A stretch of 64,000 nucleotides of DNA from Streptomyces sp. NBC_00376 (GTDB taxonomy: Bacteria; Actinomycetota; Actinomycetes; Streptomycetales; Streptomycetaceae), in NCBI RefSeq assembly GCF_036077095.1, contig NZ_CP107961.1, positions 1 through 64,000 on the forward strand, written 5' to 3'. The notes under the pieces were generated by a model, which saw only the letters and a list, made by a program, of their open reading frames with translations, made no database searches and was not told the DNA's origin. The stretch's first letter is position 1. The number at the start of each line of letters is the position of its first letter. Below, in pieces: positions 43,581 through 52,763 of the stretch. Made by a program: the position numbers and the translations under genes.

Positions 43581-44051
43581 TCACGCCAGGTCGTCGCGTG
43601 TCACGAGCCGCTGGACGACCCGCCAGTCGCCGCGCGAGCGCGCGAGGGTGTCCTCCATGACGCACACCCGGTGCACCCGGGCCTCCCCGCCCTTCGGGGT
43701 CAGGTACACCAGGGCGTACGCACGGGTGCGCAGCGTCCCGTTGGGCTGTGGCTGGACATCGACCATGCCCAGCCAATGGCGCAACTGCTCGCCGCTGCGC
43801 GCCTGCGCCTCCTTGTTGCGCCGCACGTTCGCGGCGAGCTCCTCCCGGCCCCGTACCGGCTGCGGCAGCGTCGGTACGTCGAAAACGGCGTCCGGGGTGA
43901 ACGTGCCCGCCCACTCCTGGGCGGCGAAGGAGTCGAACAGCTGCATCTGGTGGGCGTAGAACTGCTGGACCTCCGCATACAGCAGGCCGAACTGGCCGGG
44001 CTGCTGATCCAGCGGGCTCACATGGTGCCGCTCGGCGGCGAGCACGGTCAT
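43581..44051 (-). CDS. NTF2/SnoaL-like protein
   Basis: 156 residues. A small alpha+beta-barrel protein of the SnoaL/NTF2 superfamily: LLYAEVQQFYAHQMQLFDSF, then EWAGTFTPDAVFDVPTLPQPVRGREELA, and the C-terminal strand block RVHRVCVMEDTLARSRGDWRVVQRLVTRDD. In aromatic polyketide clusters such proteins act as cyclases, hydroxylases or isomerases; which applies here is unknown. The ATG at 44051 matches the family start. It is divergent from the acyl-CoA ligase gene, and the shared promoter region carries a SARP heptamer array. Confidence 0.78.
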   Translation of the reverse strand: MTVLAAERHHVSPLDQQPGQFGLLYAEVQQFYAHQMQLFDSFAAQEWAGTFTPDAVFDVPTLPQPVRGREELAANVRRNKEAQARSGEQLRHWLGMVDVQPQPNGTLRTRAYALVYLTPKGGEARVHRVCVMEDTLARSRGDWRVVQRLVTRDDLA

Positions 44052-44097
44052 GGACTGACTCCGTTCCGTCGGTTCCTGACAGCTTCTGCCCCGAAGA

Positions 44098-44148
44098 TCG
44101 AGCGGCCTTCGAAGATTCCTCAAGCGCCCCCGCCAAGGCTTTCGAAGC
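44098..44148 (+). promoter_or_regulatory. SARP heptamer array in the divergent promoter
   Basis: TCGAGCG (44098), TCGAAGA (44109), TCAAGCG (44120), a weak CGCCAAG (44131) and TCGAAGC (44142), each exactly 11 bp after the previous. The longest SARP site in the window, between the NTF2-like gene and the 44183-50356 operon. Confidence 0.65.
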
Positions 44149-44182
44149 GTTCACTCGCTTCGGGAGCCAGGAGGGCAGCACC

Positions 44183-45775
44183 ATGCCGACGTTCGTGTAC
44201 CCGAGAATCCGGCTCGACGGCCTGCTTCGGCAGGCCGCGGTACGCGACCCGGCGGGCTGCGCCCTGCGCACGGCAGCCGGCCCGGTCACCTTCGCGGAAC
44301 TCGACGACCGGGCCGACCGGATCGCCGCCTACCTCGAACACGCCCTTGGCCGCCGCGGCGCGCGCGTCGGCGTGGCCAACACCCTCGACGCGGTCTTTCC
44401 CGCCGCGTACTACGGGACGGCGCGCAGCGGGAACACGGTCGTGCTGGTCAATCCGCTGCTCAGGGCGGAGGGCCTGGAACACGTCCTGGCCTCGGCGGCC
44501 GTCGAGGTGGCGTTCGTGCCCACGGCCACCGCCGAACTGCTGGTGAAACTGGCCGACCGGCTGCCCACCCTGCGCACCGTCGTCGTCACCGACGCGTCCG
44601 AGGGGATCGTGCCTTCCGATGCCGTGCCGCTCCGGGCCGCGCTGGACTCCGTACCCGGCCGGCGGCCGCTGCCCGCCCTCGCCACCGATCTCGACGCGGA
44701 CGTCTGCGTCCAGTTCACGACCGGAACCACCGGCCGGCCCAAGGGCGTCCGGCTCAGCCACCGCAATCTGGTCGCCAACGCCGCCCAGACCGCCGCCGCC
44801 CACCACCTCGGCAGCGACTCCGTCACCCTCAACCACCTGCCGCTCTACCACGTCATGCACCTCAACTCGGCGATGTACGCGGGCGCCGAGCAGGTGCTGT
44901 GCGTCGACCCCGACCCGTGGGCCTCGCTGCGGCACGCGGCGGAAGTCGGGGCCACTCACTACTACGGGCTGCCCGCGCGCCTGCACCGCCTGGCCAGGGA
45001 CGAGCGGCTCCTCACGGACGGGGGAGGGGCGCCCGGCGGGGCGCGGCTGGCGGTCGTACTGTCCGGCGGCACCGCGCTCGCGCCCCCGGCCGCCCGGGTG
45101 CTGAGCGAGCACATCGATGTACCCGTCGTGCAGGGGTACGGGATGGCCGAGCTCTCACCGCTCTCCCACTGCCAGAGCCCGCACGGGCCGGGGGCGGCGG
45201 GTGGGGTTGGTGCGGTGGTGCCTGGGACCGAGTGCCGGATCGTGCAGCTCGACACCCGCCAGGTGCTGGGCGCCCACGCCACCGGAGAGGTGCAGATCCG
45301 CGGGCCGCAGGTGATGGCCGGGTACCTGGACGACCCGGGGCCGTCGCCCGTGGACGCCGACGGGTGGTTCTCCACCGGGGACGTCGGCCACCTGAACGAG
45401 GACGGGCAGCTGTTCCTCGTCGACCGGCTCGGCGACGTCTTCAAGCACGACAACGAACTCGTCTCGCCCAGCGCCGTCGAAGCGGTCCTCGGAGAGGACC
45501 CCCGGGTCACCGACTGCATTGCTGCCGGCTGGCCCGACGACATCCACGGAGCGGTGGTCTGGACGGGCATCGTGCTGCGCGACCCGGCCGCCCCCGGCCT
45601 GACCGCGGTGCTCGACTCCATCGTCGAGCGGGCCAACGAACGCCTCGCACCGTACGAACGGATCCGCCGCGCCGAAGTGCTCGACGCGGTCCCGCGCACC
45701 CCGGTCGGCAAGCCGGAACGGCGCGTGTTGCGCCAGCAGTTGAGTACCCGTGCAGCCGAGGAGGCCGCCGTATGA
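44183..45775 (+). CDS. Acyl-CoA ligase (AMP-forming)
   Basis: 530 residues of the ANL superfamily. A3 motif FTTGTTGRPKG at 178-188, A5-like GYGMAELSPLSH, A7/A8 region GWFSTGDVGHLNEDGQLFLVDR, and A10 PRTPVGKPERR with the catalytic Lys. It activates a carboxylic acid to acyl-AMP and then acyl-CoA or acyl-ACP. In type II polyketide clusters such ligases load starters or activate intermediates for cyclisation. Ribosome binding site GGAGG; stop overlaps the next gene (ATGA). First gene of an operon running to 50356. Confidence 0.88.
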   Translation: MPTFVYPRIRLDGLLRQAAVRDPAGCALRTAAGPVTFAELDDRADRIAAYLEHALGRRGARVGVANTLDAVFPAAYYGTARSGNTVVLVNPLLRAEGLEHVLASAAVEVAFVPTATAELLVKLADRLPTLRTVVVTDASEGIVPSDAVPLRAALDSVPGRRPLPALATDLDADVCVQFTTGTTGRPKGVRLSHRNLVANAAQTAAAHHLGSDSVTLNHLPLYHVMHLNSAMYAGAEQVLCVDPDPWASLRHAAEVGATHYYGLPARLHRLARDERLLTDGGGAPGGARLAVVLSGGTALAPPAARVLSEHIDVPVVQGYGMAELSPLSHCQSPHGPGAAGGVGAVVPGTECRIVQLDTRQVLGAHATGEVQIRGPQVMAGYLDDPGPSPVDADGWFSTGDVGHLNEDGQLFLVDRLGDVFKHDNELVSPSAVEAVLGEDPRVTDCIAAGWPDDIHGAVVWTGIVLRDPAAPGLTAVLDSIVERANERLAPYERIRRAEVLDAVPRTPVGKPERRVLRQQLSTRAAEEAAV

Positions 45776-47532
45776 AGCACATGGACCGTGTACTCGTCGT
45801 GGGCGCCGGCCCGGTGGGGCTGACCGCCGCCCACGAACTGGCCCGCCGGGGCCTGCGTGTACGGCTGGTCGACGCGGCTCCCGGGCCGGTGACCACCAGC
45901 AGGGCGGTGGCGGTGCACCCGCGCACACTGGAGACCTTCGACCAGATGGGAGTGGTGGAGCCGGTACTCGAACGCGGGCGCCACAACCGGGCGTTCACGA
46001 TGTACGCCGGGGGAAGCCGCCTGGTCCGGCTGAACGCCGACTACCGGACCATGCCGACCCGCTACCCGTACACCGTCATCATCGAGCAGACCCGCACCGA
46101 GGAGGTGCTGCGCGCGGCGGTGGCCCGGCTCGGCGTCACCGTCGAATGGGGCGTCCGGCTCACCGGCATCGCCCAGGACCGGCACGGCGTCCGGGCCGGT
46201 CTGGAGCACGCCGACGGCACCACCGAGGAGTACGACGTCCCGTGGCTGGTCGGCTGCGACGGCGGCCACAGCACCGTACGCAAGGAACTGCGGCTGCCCC
46301 TGATCGGCGAGTCCAGCGAGACCTGGGAACTCGCCGACGCGACGGTCACCACCGGACTCCCGCAGGACAGCATCTACTGGGTGCACACCGGCGGGCAGGC
46401 CCTGATGATGGTCCCCTACCAGGACGAGGGACGCTGGCGGCTGCTCGACACCGCGCCCCGCCCCGGTGCCGACCCCGCGCAGGCAGCCGCCCGCTTCGGC
46501 GCCAAACTCAGCGTCGGCCTCGGCCACCGGGTGACCGTCGGCGCACCCGACTGGTCTTCCGTCTTCACCTTCCAGCAGCGCATGGTGCCGCGCATGCACG
46601 ACGGCCGCTGCTTCGTCGCCGGGGACGCCGCCCACGTACACAGCCCCGCCTCCGGGCAGGGCATGAACACCGGCATCCAGGAGGCGTACAACCTGGCCTG
46701 GAAACTCGCCATGGTGGCGCAGGGCCAGGCCGGCCGCGAACTGCTCACCACCTACGACGAGGAGCGCGTCCCCATCGGCAGGGCGCTGCTCGGCTCCACC
46801 CGCACGGCGACGTTCCTGGTCCAGTTCAAGAACACCCTGGCCGGTGTCATGCTGCCGGTCGTCTTCGGCGTCGTGCGCCGGGTGCCGCCGCTGCGCCGGG
46901 CCATCCAGCGCAAGGTGCTCGGCGGGCTGTCCGGGCTGCGGATCGGCTACGCGCACAGCTCGCTGACCACCGCTGGGTCCGGCCGGGGAATCGCCCCGGG
47001 CAGCCGGGCCGCGGCCGCCGTCGCCGCACGGCAGCCCGGTGACCCCGGGGCGCAGGAGCTGCGGGCCGAACTGCGCGACACCCGGTGGACCCTGCTGTAC
47101 GCGGCGGGCGGGGGAGCGGAAGCGGACCTGGTCGTGGCGGACACGGCCCACGCCCACGCGTCCTGGCTGTCCGTGCGGACGATGCGCGCCGTCGGCGAAG
47201 CCACCGGCCCCGATCCGCTGGACGACCCGCGCGGGCGGCTGCGCAGGGCGATGGGCCTGGACGCGGGCGGCTGGCTGCTGATCCGCCCCGACGGCTATGT
47301 CGCGAGCGGCGGCGCCCGGCTGACGCGGCACGAACTGGAGCGGGCCCTGTCCCCGCTCGGCTCCCCCGTCCGGTCCGGGCGTGAGACCCCGCTCGGCTCT
47401 CCGGCCCGGTCCGGGCATGAGATCCCGGACCGGGTCCGTACGCAGCGCGGTCTCCAGCACTCGTCCGGCGTTCCTCAAGCGGTTCCGGACACGGTCGAGG
47501 CCACGACCCAAGAACTGGAGGCACCCCGATGA
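45772..47532 (+). CDS. FAD-dependent polyketide hydroxylase (PgaE/OxyS-like)
   Basis: 586 residues. FAD-binding VLVVGAGPVGLTAAHELARRG near the N-terminus, LVGCDGGHSTVRKEL (DG motif), CFVAGDAAHVHSPASGQGMNTGIQEAYNLAWKL (GD motif), and a C-terminal thioredoxin-like domain (from about 430: TRWTLLYAAGGGAEADLVVADTAHAHA). It resembles hydroxylases of anthracycline, angucycline and tetracycline pathways. The last 60 residues are low-complexity repeats (LGSPVRSGRET, LGSPARSGHEI). Overlaps both neighbours by 4 bases (ATGA). Confidence 0.88.
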   Translation: MKHMDRVLVVGAGPVGLTAAHELARRGLRVRLVDAAPGPVTTSRAVAVHPRTLETFDQMGVVEPVLERGRHNRAFTMYAGGSRLVRLNADYRTMPTRYPYTVIIEQTRTEEVLRAAVARLGVTVEWGVRLTGIAQDRHGVRAGLEHADGTTEEYDVPWLVGCDGGHSTVRKELRLPLIGESSETWELADATVTTGLPQDSIYWVHTGGQALMMVPYQDEGRWRLLDTAPRPGADPAQAAARFGAKLSVGLGHRVTVGAPDWSSVFTFQQRMVPRMHDGRCFVAGDAAHVHSPASGQGMNTGIQEAYNLAWKLAMVAQGQAGRELLTTYDEERVPIGRALLGSTRTATFLVQFKNTLAGVMLPVVFGVVRRVPPLRRAIQRKVLGGLSGLRIGYAHSSLTTAGSGRGIAPGSRAAAAVAARQPGDPGAQELRAELRDTRWTLLYAAGGGAEADLVVADTAHAHASWLSVRTMRAVGEATGPDPLDDPRGRLRRAMGLDAGGWLLIRPDGYVASGGARLTRHELERALSPLGSPVRSGRETPLGSPARSGHEIPDRVRTQRGLQHSSGVPQAVPDTVEATTQELEAPR

Positions 47533-48338
47533 CGGCATCGACGGCGGCACCCGAGAGCCCGGTGGCGCTGGTCACCGGCGCCACGAGCGGCATCGGCCTG
47601 GCGGTGGCCAGGGACCTGGCCACCCGCGGACACCGGGTGTTCCTGTGCGCCCGCACCGCCGAGGCGGTCGAGGAGACCGTCGGAAAGCTGCGCGCCGACG
47701 GACTGGAGGTGTCCGGCACCGTCGCCGACGTGCGCTCCAAGGAGCAGGTGCGGTCCCTGGTCGCGGCGGCCGTCGCGGCCTACGGGCCGATCACGGTCCT
47801 GGTCAACAACGCCGGTCGCAGCGGCGGCGGTCCGACCGCCGACATCAGCGACGAGCTCTGGTACGACGTCATCGACACCAACCTCAACAGCGTCTTCCTG
47901 CTCACCCGTGAGGTGCTCAAGCACGGCGGGTTGACCGAGGCAGCGGCGGCGGGCCGCCACGGACGGATCATCAGCATCGCCTCCACGGCCGGCAAGCAGG
48001 GTGTGCTGCTGGGCGCCCCCTACTCGGCCTCCAAGCACGCCGTCGTCGGCTTCACCAAGGCGCTGGGCAAGGAGCTCGCCCCGTCCGGGATCACCGTCAA
48101 CGCGGTCTGCCCCGGGTACGTCGAGACGCCGATGGCCGAGCGGGTGCGGGCCGGTTACGCGGCCGCCTGGGACACCACTGACGAGGACGTGCTGGAGCGT
48201 TTCGAGGCGAAGATCCCCCTCGGGCGCTATTCGACACCCGAGGAGGTGGCGGGGCTGGTCGGCTATCTGACGACGGACCTCGCCGCTTCGATCACGGCCC
48301 AGGCGCTCAACGTCTGCGGCGGGCTGGGCAACTTCTGA
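47529..48338 (+). CDS. ActIII-like polyketide ketoreductase (SDR)
   Basis: 269 residues. NADPH motif TGATSGIG (16-23), NNAG at 93-96, catalytic Ser152, Tyr165 and Lys169 with the ActIII spacing, and VCPGYVETPMAERVR at the end of the core. Such enzymes reduce the C-9 keto group of the nascent poly-beta-ketone and so direct the first ring closure. Its presence indicates a reduced aromatic polyketide. The stop codon overlaps the start of the first aromatase/cyclase (TGATG). Confidence 0.92.
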   Translation: MTASTAAPESPVALVTGATSGIGLAVARDLATRGHRVFLCARTAEAVEETVGKLRADGLEVSGTVADVRSKEQVRSLVAAAVAAYGPITVLVNNAGRSGGGPTADISDELWYDVIDTNLNSVFLLTREVLKHGGLTEAAAAGRHGRIISIASTAGKQGVLLGAPYSASKHAVVGFTKALGKELAPSGITVNAVCPGYVETPMAERVRAGYAAAWDTTDEDVLERFEAKIPLGRYSTPEEVAGLVGYLTTDLAASITAQALNVCGGLGNF

Positions 48339-49354
48339 TGACGAGCGGGAGGCCGGTGATGACGACCGGACGGCCGATGATGGCGGACGGACGTACGACG
48401 CATGACGGGCGGAACCACCGCACGGTCCACGGGACCGAGGTGGCGGCACCCGCCGGGGTGGTCTACGGGCTGATCGCGGACGCGACCCAGTGGCCGCTGT
48501 ACTTCCCGCCCAACGTGCACGTGGACCGGCTGGAGTTCGACGGCACGCACGAGCGCCTGCGCATGTGGGCGACGGCGAACGGCCGGGTGAAGTCCTGGAC
48601 CTCGCACCGCGTACTGGACGCGGCGGCCCGGCGGATCGAGTTCCGCCAGGAGACCCCGGCGGCCCCGTTGTCGGTGATGACCGGCACCTGGATCGTCGAG
48701 CCGATCGGGGCCGAGACCTCGCGGCTGACCCTGCTCCACGACTTCTCGGTGGCCGGCGACCGTCCCGAGGACGTCGAGTGGGTCGAGCGGGCCACCGACA
48801 CCAACAGCCGGGCCGAACTCGCCGGGATCGCGGCGCTGGCCGCGCAGTGGGCGCGGCTGGACTCGCTCGTGCTGTCCTTCGAGGACTCGGTGGCGGTCGA
48901 CGCCCCGCCGGAGCCCGTGTACGCGTTCCTGGAGCAGGCCGGGCGGTGGCCCGACCGGCTGCCCCACGTCTCGCGCCTCGACCTCACCGAGGAGCCGGGC
49001 GGCGTCCAGGTCATGTCGATGCAGACGCTCGCCGCCGACGGTTCCTCGCACACCACCGAGTCGGTGCGGGTCTGCTTCCCCGACGCCGCCCGGATCGTCT
49101 ACAAGCAGACCGTCACCCCGGCTCTCATGTCGGCCCACACCGGCGTCTGGACGGTGGCACCCGGCCCCGCAGGGACCACCGTCGCCACCTCCCGGCACAG
49201 CGTCGTCCTCCGGGAGGAGGCGGTGGAACGGGTACTGGGCGCGGGCGCGGACCTCGCGAGGGCGCGGCGGTACGTACGCGAGGCGCTCGGCCGCAACAGC
49301 ACCGCGACCCTGACCCACGCCAAGCGGTACGCGGAATCTCCAGTGGTCCTCTAG
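48338..49354 (+). CDS. Didomain aromatase/cyclase (first)
   Basis: 338 residues with two START/SRPBCC cyclase domains. Domain 1 begins HGTEVAAPAGVVYGLIADATQWPLYFPPNVHVDRLE; domain 2 begins DSVAVDAPPEPVYAFLEQAGRWPDRLPHVSRLDLT. This is the layout of ActVII-type didomain enzymes that close and aromatise the first ring of C-9-reduced polyketides. An extra N-terminal stretch of about 30 residues (TSGRPVMTTGRPMMADGR) is repetitive. Coupled to the ketoreductase. Confidence 0.92.
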   Translation: MTSGRPVMTTGRPMMADGRTTHDGRNHRTVHGTEVAAPAGVVYGLIADATQWPLYFPPNVHVDRLEFDGTHERLRMWATANGRVKSWTSHRVLDAAARRIEFRQETPAAPLSVMTGTWIVEPIGAETSRLTLLHDFSVAGDRPEDVEWVERATDTNSRAELAGIAALAAQWARLDSLVLSFEDSVAVDAPPEPVYAFLEQAGRWPDRLPHVSRLDLTEEPGGVQVMSMQTLAADGSSHTTESVRVCFPDAARIVYKQTVTPALMSAHTGVWTVAPGPAGTTVATSRHSVVLREEAVERVLGAGADLARARRYVREALGRNSTATLTHAKRYAESPVVL

Positions 49355-49399
49355 CGACTGCGGACAGCATCTGTACAGGATCCAGAGAGGGTATGGACG

Positions 49400-50356
49400 A
49401 TGGCCGTCGAGCGAGTGCACCGCACGCAGTACGCGGTCGATGTGGCAGCGCCGGCCGGCGTTGTCTACGGGCTGATCGCGGACACGACACAGTGGCCGTT
49501 GTTCGTGCCGGCGAGCATCCATGTGGAGCGGCTGGACTTCGACGGCTCCCAGGACCGCTTCCACATGTGGGTGCTCGCCAACGGCCAGGTACGTTCCTGG
49601 CTCTCGCACCGCACACTGGACGCGGCCCGCCGCCGCATCGAGTTCCGGCAGGAGACGCCCGCCGAGCCGGTCAGTTCGATGGGCGGCGGCTGGACCGTGG
49701 AGCCGCTCGGCCCCGACCGCTGCCGGCTGAACCTGGAACACGACTTCACCGTCGCCGGGAACCGCCCTGAGGACGTCGCCTGGGTCCGGCGCGCCACCGA
49801 CACCAACAGCAGGGCCGAACTGGAGCGGCTGCGGGAGACCGCGGAGCGCTGGAACCGCCTGGACGACCTCCTGCTGACCTTCGAGGACTCCGTACGCATC
49901 AACGGCCCGGCCGAGCTGGTCTACGACTTCCTGTACCGGATCGCCGACTGGCCGGACCTCATGCCGCACGTGGCCCGGACCGACGTGGCCGAGCCGCGGC
50001 CCGGCGTCCAGCTCACCGGAGCGGACATCCTCTCGGCCGACGGCGCGACCCACACCGTGGAGGCGGTCCGGGTGTGCTTCCCGCACTCGGGCCGGATTCT
50101 GTGGAAGCACACGCGGCCCTCCCCGCTCGCGGATGCCCACACCGGCGAATGGTCGGTGATCCCCGACGAACGGGGCGTCCAGGTGATCGCCCGGCACAGC
50201 GTGCTGCTGCGCGAGGAAGGCATCGAGGAGGTCCTCGGAGCCGGGGCGGACCTCGCGCGGGCACGGGCCCACGTCCGTGAGACGGCGAGCCGGTTCAGCC
50301 TCGCCACCCTGGAGTTCGCCGGGCAGCACGCCGAGACGGCCGTCCGGACTCTCTGA
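49400..50356 (+). CDS. Didomain aromatase/cyclase (second)
   Basis: 318 residues, a clear paralogue of the preceding protein: YAVDVAAPAGVVYGLIADTTQWPLFVPASIHVERLD and, in domain 2, DSVRINGPAELVYDFLYRIADWPDLMPHVARTDV. GVVYGLIAD, QWPL and TDTNSRAELE recur at the same places in both proteins. Two adjacent didomain cyclases suggest successive ring closures or divergence after duplication. Last gene of the operon; a 12-bp hairpin lies 33 bases downstream. Confidence 0.9.
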   Translation: MAVERVHRTQYAVDVAAPAGVVYGLIADTTQWPLFVPASIHVERLDFDGSQDRFHMWVLANGQVRSWLSHRTLDAARRRIEFRQETPAEPVSSMGGGWTVEPLGPDRCRLNLEHDFTVAGNRPEDVAWVRRATDTNSRAELERLRETAERWNRLDDLLLTFEDSVRINGPAELVYDFLYRIADWPDLMPHVARTDVAEPRPGVQLTGADILSADGATHTVEAVRVCFPHSGRILWKHTRPSPLADAHTGEWSVIPDERGVQVIARHSVLLREEGIEEVLGAGADLARARAHVRETASRFSLATLEFAGQHAETAVRTL

Positions 50357-50388
50357 GGGCCTGCCGACCTCTGACGACCACTTACGAT

Positions 50389-50418
50389 CTCTGATCGGGC
50401 ATGGCCGCCCGATCAGAG
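50389..50418 (+). terminator. Hairpin terminator after the cyclase operon
   Basis: Perfect 12-bp stem (CTCTGATCGGGC with its complement), 6-base loop. Separates the operon from the condensation-like gene. Confidence 0.6.
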
Positions 50419-50573
50419 GTGGTCAGCGGTCGACCGACAGGATCCGAGTACCACGTCAGCGCCGTGTCAGCGCTACGTGGCCGGTGCGTGCACACTCGGG
50501 CCGTCCCTTCGTGCCCTCCGGAGCCGGGTCCGGCGCGCCGGGGCGCGGGCGCCATCGGAGACAGGGGGACCGG

Positions 50574-52700
50574 ATGACCGGCAGCATGACCGTCGTCATC
50601 TCCTCCGGCATGCCTCCCGAGCTCGAACTGCGCGGCCCGCTCGACCCGGCGGCACTGGCGCGGGCGCTCGCCGAGCTTCCCGGGTGCACGCCCACCCTGC
50701 GCAGGCACACCGCGACCCACCACACCCTGTACCTCTCCCCGCGCCACCTGCCCGCGGGCGCCCTCGGGGACCTGCTCACCGCGTTCACGGGCCCTCTGGG
50801 CAGCGGCGCGAGCGCCGACGCGAGCACTGAGGTGAGCACTGACGTGAGCACCGACGCGGCGGGCGCACCGTTGCTCGTACCGCTGCCTGGCCCCGAAGAG
50901 TCTTCGGTCTCCCCGGTGCAGGGGGAGCCGCACCACTCCGCCGCTGCTCTCTTCCCGGCGTCCCCCCGGCAGCGGGAGATCCTCCTCGACCTGATGACCG
51001 CCGCCCCCGGGACCGTCCCGTACGTCGAGCAGCAGCACTGGCGCTGGTACGGCCCGCTCGACACCCGGCGCTACCGGGCCGCCTGGGCATCAGTCGCCGA
51101 CCGCGAGGCGGTGCTGCGCGGGTCCTTCGCGCGGGCGGACGCGCCCGACGGCCCCAGGGTCGCGGTGCACCCGAAAGCCACCCCGCGAGTGGTCCGGCAC
51201 CCCTGCGGCTCCGTCGACCGGCAGGCGCTGCTCGGCAGCGAGCGGCTGAGCGCCTTCGACCCGCTGAGGCCCGGACCGCTCCGGGTCCTGCTCATCGACG
51301 AACAGCCAGGCACGATGGGACCGGTACGGGTAGTCGTCACGTACCACCTCGCCTTCATCGACGGCCCCAGCGTGCGCATGCTGCTGCGCGCCGTGCACCG
51401 CGCCTACCTCGCCGACGGCCCGCCCCCCGGCGGGCAGCGCCGCCCCGACCTGTGCGACCACCTCGACTGGCTGGACCGTCAGGACACCGCCCCGGCCCGC
51501 GAGTTCTGGACCCGGGCCGCTCCGCCGGCCGGTGCCGCCATCCTGCCGCCCCGGCCGTCCAGCACCCCGTCCCGGCCGGGCCACGGGCGTACCGGTCAGC
51601 GGCTCACTCCCCACGAGGCGGTCCGGCTGCGCCACTGGGCCGGTGACATCGGCGTCACCGAGTGCACCGCGCTGCACGCCGCCTGGGCGCTGCTGCTGCA
51701 TCGGGCGTCCGGCCGCACCGGCCCCGCCCCCGTCGCCTTCGGCATGACCGTCTCCGGCCGGGGCATCCTGCTCGACGGTGCCGCCCTGCTGCCCGGACCA
51801 CTGCGCAATCCGCTGCCCCTGAGCACCGAGGTCGACCCGGCGATGCCGCTGGTCCGGCTGCTGACCGAACTCGGCGAACGGGCCATGGACATGGCCGCGT
51901 ACGAATGGGTCTCCGAGGGCCAGGTGCACGCCTGGAGCGGCCGGCCCGCCGAGGACCGGCTAACCGGGACGGTGATCGCCTTCGAACCGCCCGCCTCCTT
52001 GGCACCACCGGCCACCGGAGACCCGCTGCGCAACGAGTTCGACGCCCAGGACATCCGGCTGACCCCACCCGAGACGGTGCCTGCGGACACCGGGGTGCCG
52101 CTCTCCCTGACCGCCCACCACGACGCCGACGGCGGCCTCGCGCTGACAGCGGTGAACGACCGAACGCATCTCGCCGACCCCGACGCGGCGACGGCCCTCG
52201 CCCAGACCGCTCTGCTGCTACGGGAGTTCCCCCGGTTCATCGCGGCGGGCACACCGGTCGCCGAGGCCCTGGCCCTGCTCGGTCCCGCCGCACCCGCCCG
52301 GACGCACCACCCCGGACCGGCGCCGGGCCCCACCGTGCTGCGACCGGCCACCCGGCCCGGCGCGGGCACCGTGCTGCTCGTACCGCCGCCGGACGCCCCG
52401 GCCGGCTGCTACGACGAGCTGGCCCGGATCTACCCCGGTCCGCAGACCCTGCTCACCGTGAACGGGGCGGTGGACGCGGCGGGCTGCCTGGCCGCGCTGC
52501 GCCCGGCCCTCGCGGCGGCCGAACCCGTCACGTTCGGCTGCTACTCGGGCGGCGGCGCCCTCGCCTACGAGGTCGCCCAGCAGATCGCCGGGCACGGATG
52601 GCTGCCGCCGCCGGTTGCCATCGCAGGCACCGCCGCCGCTGCCGAAGCCGGCGCGGCCGCCCTCTCCCGCACCCTCGCCGAGGTGGCCGGCGCCGGCTGA
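50574..52700 (+). CDS. Condensation-domain/thioesterase-like protein with degenerate active sites
   Basis: 708 residues. After a 125-residue N-terminal region comes a condensation-type acyltransferase domain (FPASPRQREILLDLMTAAPG at 127 onward). Its HHxxxDG motif reads HLAFIDG (258-264): the first His and Asp-Gly are kept, but the catalytic second His is Leu. LPGPLRNPLPL and other late blocks follow. From about 590 there is a thioesterase-like piece with the nucleophile elbow FGCYSGGGALAYE (Ser658), but the protein ends 50 residues later, before any catalytic His. There is no carrier or adenylation domain. It may be a non-catalytic or altered acyltransferase acting on a carrier-bound chain, or a fossil of an NRPS module. 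Confidence 0.65.
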   Translation: MTGSMTVVISSGMPPELELRGPLDPAALARALAELPGCTPTLRRHTATHHTLYLSPRHLPAGALGDLLTAFTGPLGSGASADASTEVSTDVSTDAAGAPLLVPLPGPEESSVSPVQGEPHHSAAALFPASPRQREILLDLMTAAPGTVPYVEQQHWRWYGPLDTRRYRAAWASVADREAVLRGSFARADAPDGPRVAVHPKATPRVVRHPCGSVDRQALLGSERLSAFDPLRPGPLRVLLIDEQPGTMGPVRVVVTYHLAFIDGPSVRMLLRAVHRAYLADGPPPGGQRRPDLCDHLDWLDRQDTAPAREFWTRAAPPAGAAILPPRPSSTPSRPGHGRTGQRLTPHEAVRLRHWAGDIGVTECTALHAAWALLLHRASGRTGPAPVAFGMTVSGRGILLDGAALLPGPLRNPLPLSTEVDPAMPLVRLLTELGERAMDMAAYEWVSEGQVHAWSGRPAEDRLTGTVIAFEPPASLAPPATGDPLRNEFDAQDIRLTPPETVPADTGVPLSLTAHHDADGGLALTAVNDRTHLADPDAATALAQTALLLREFPRFIAAGTPVAEALALLGPAAPARTHHPGPAPGPTVLRPATRPGAGTVLLVPPPDAPAGCYDELARIYPGPQTLLTVNGAVDAAGCLAALRPALAAAEPVTFGCYSGGGALAYEVAQQIAGHGWLPPPVAIAGTAAAAEAGAAALSRTLAEVAGAG

Positions 52701-52763
52701 CCGTGCGCACAGGCCGGTGGCGACGGTGAACCGCGACGGCTTCAGCGGGCGGCGGTCCGCCGC

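Noticed and set aside
47476..47502. TCAAGCG and TCGAGGC near the end of the hydroxylase gene as a SARP box
   Set aside because: The spacing is 20 bp rather than 11 or 22, and the site lies inside coding sequence of a coupled operon.
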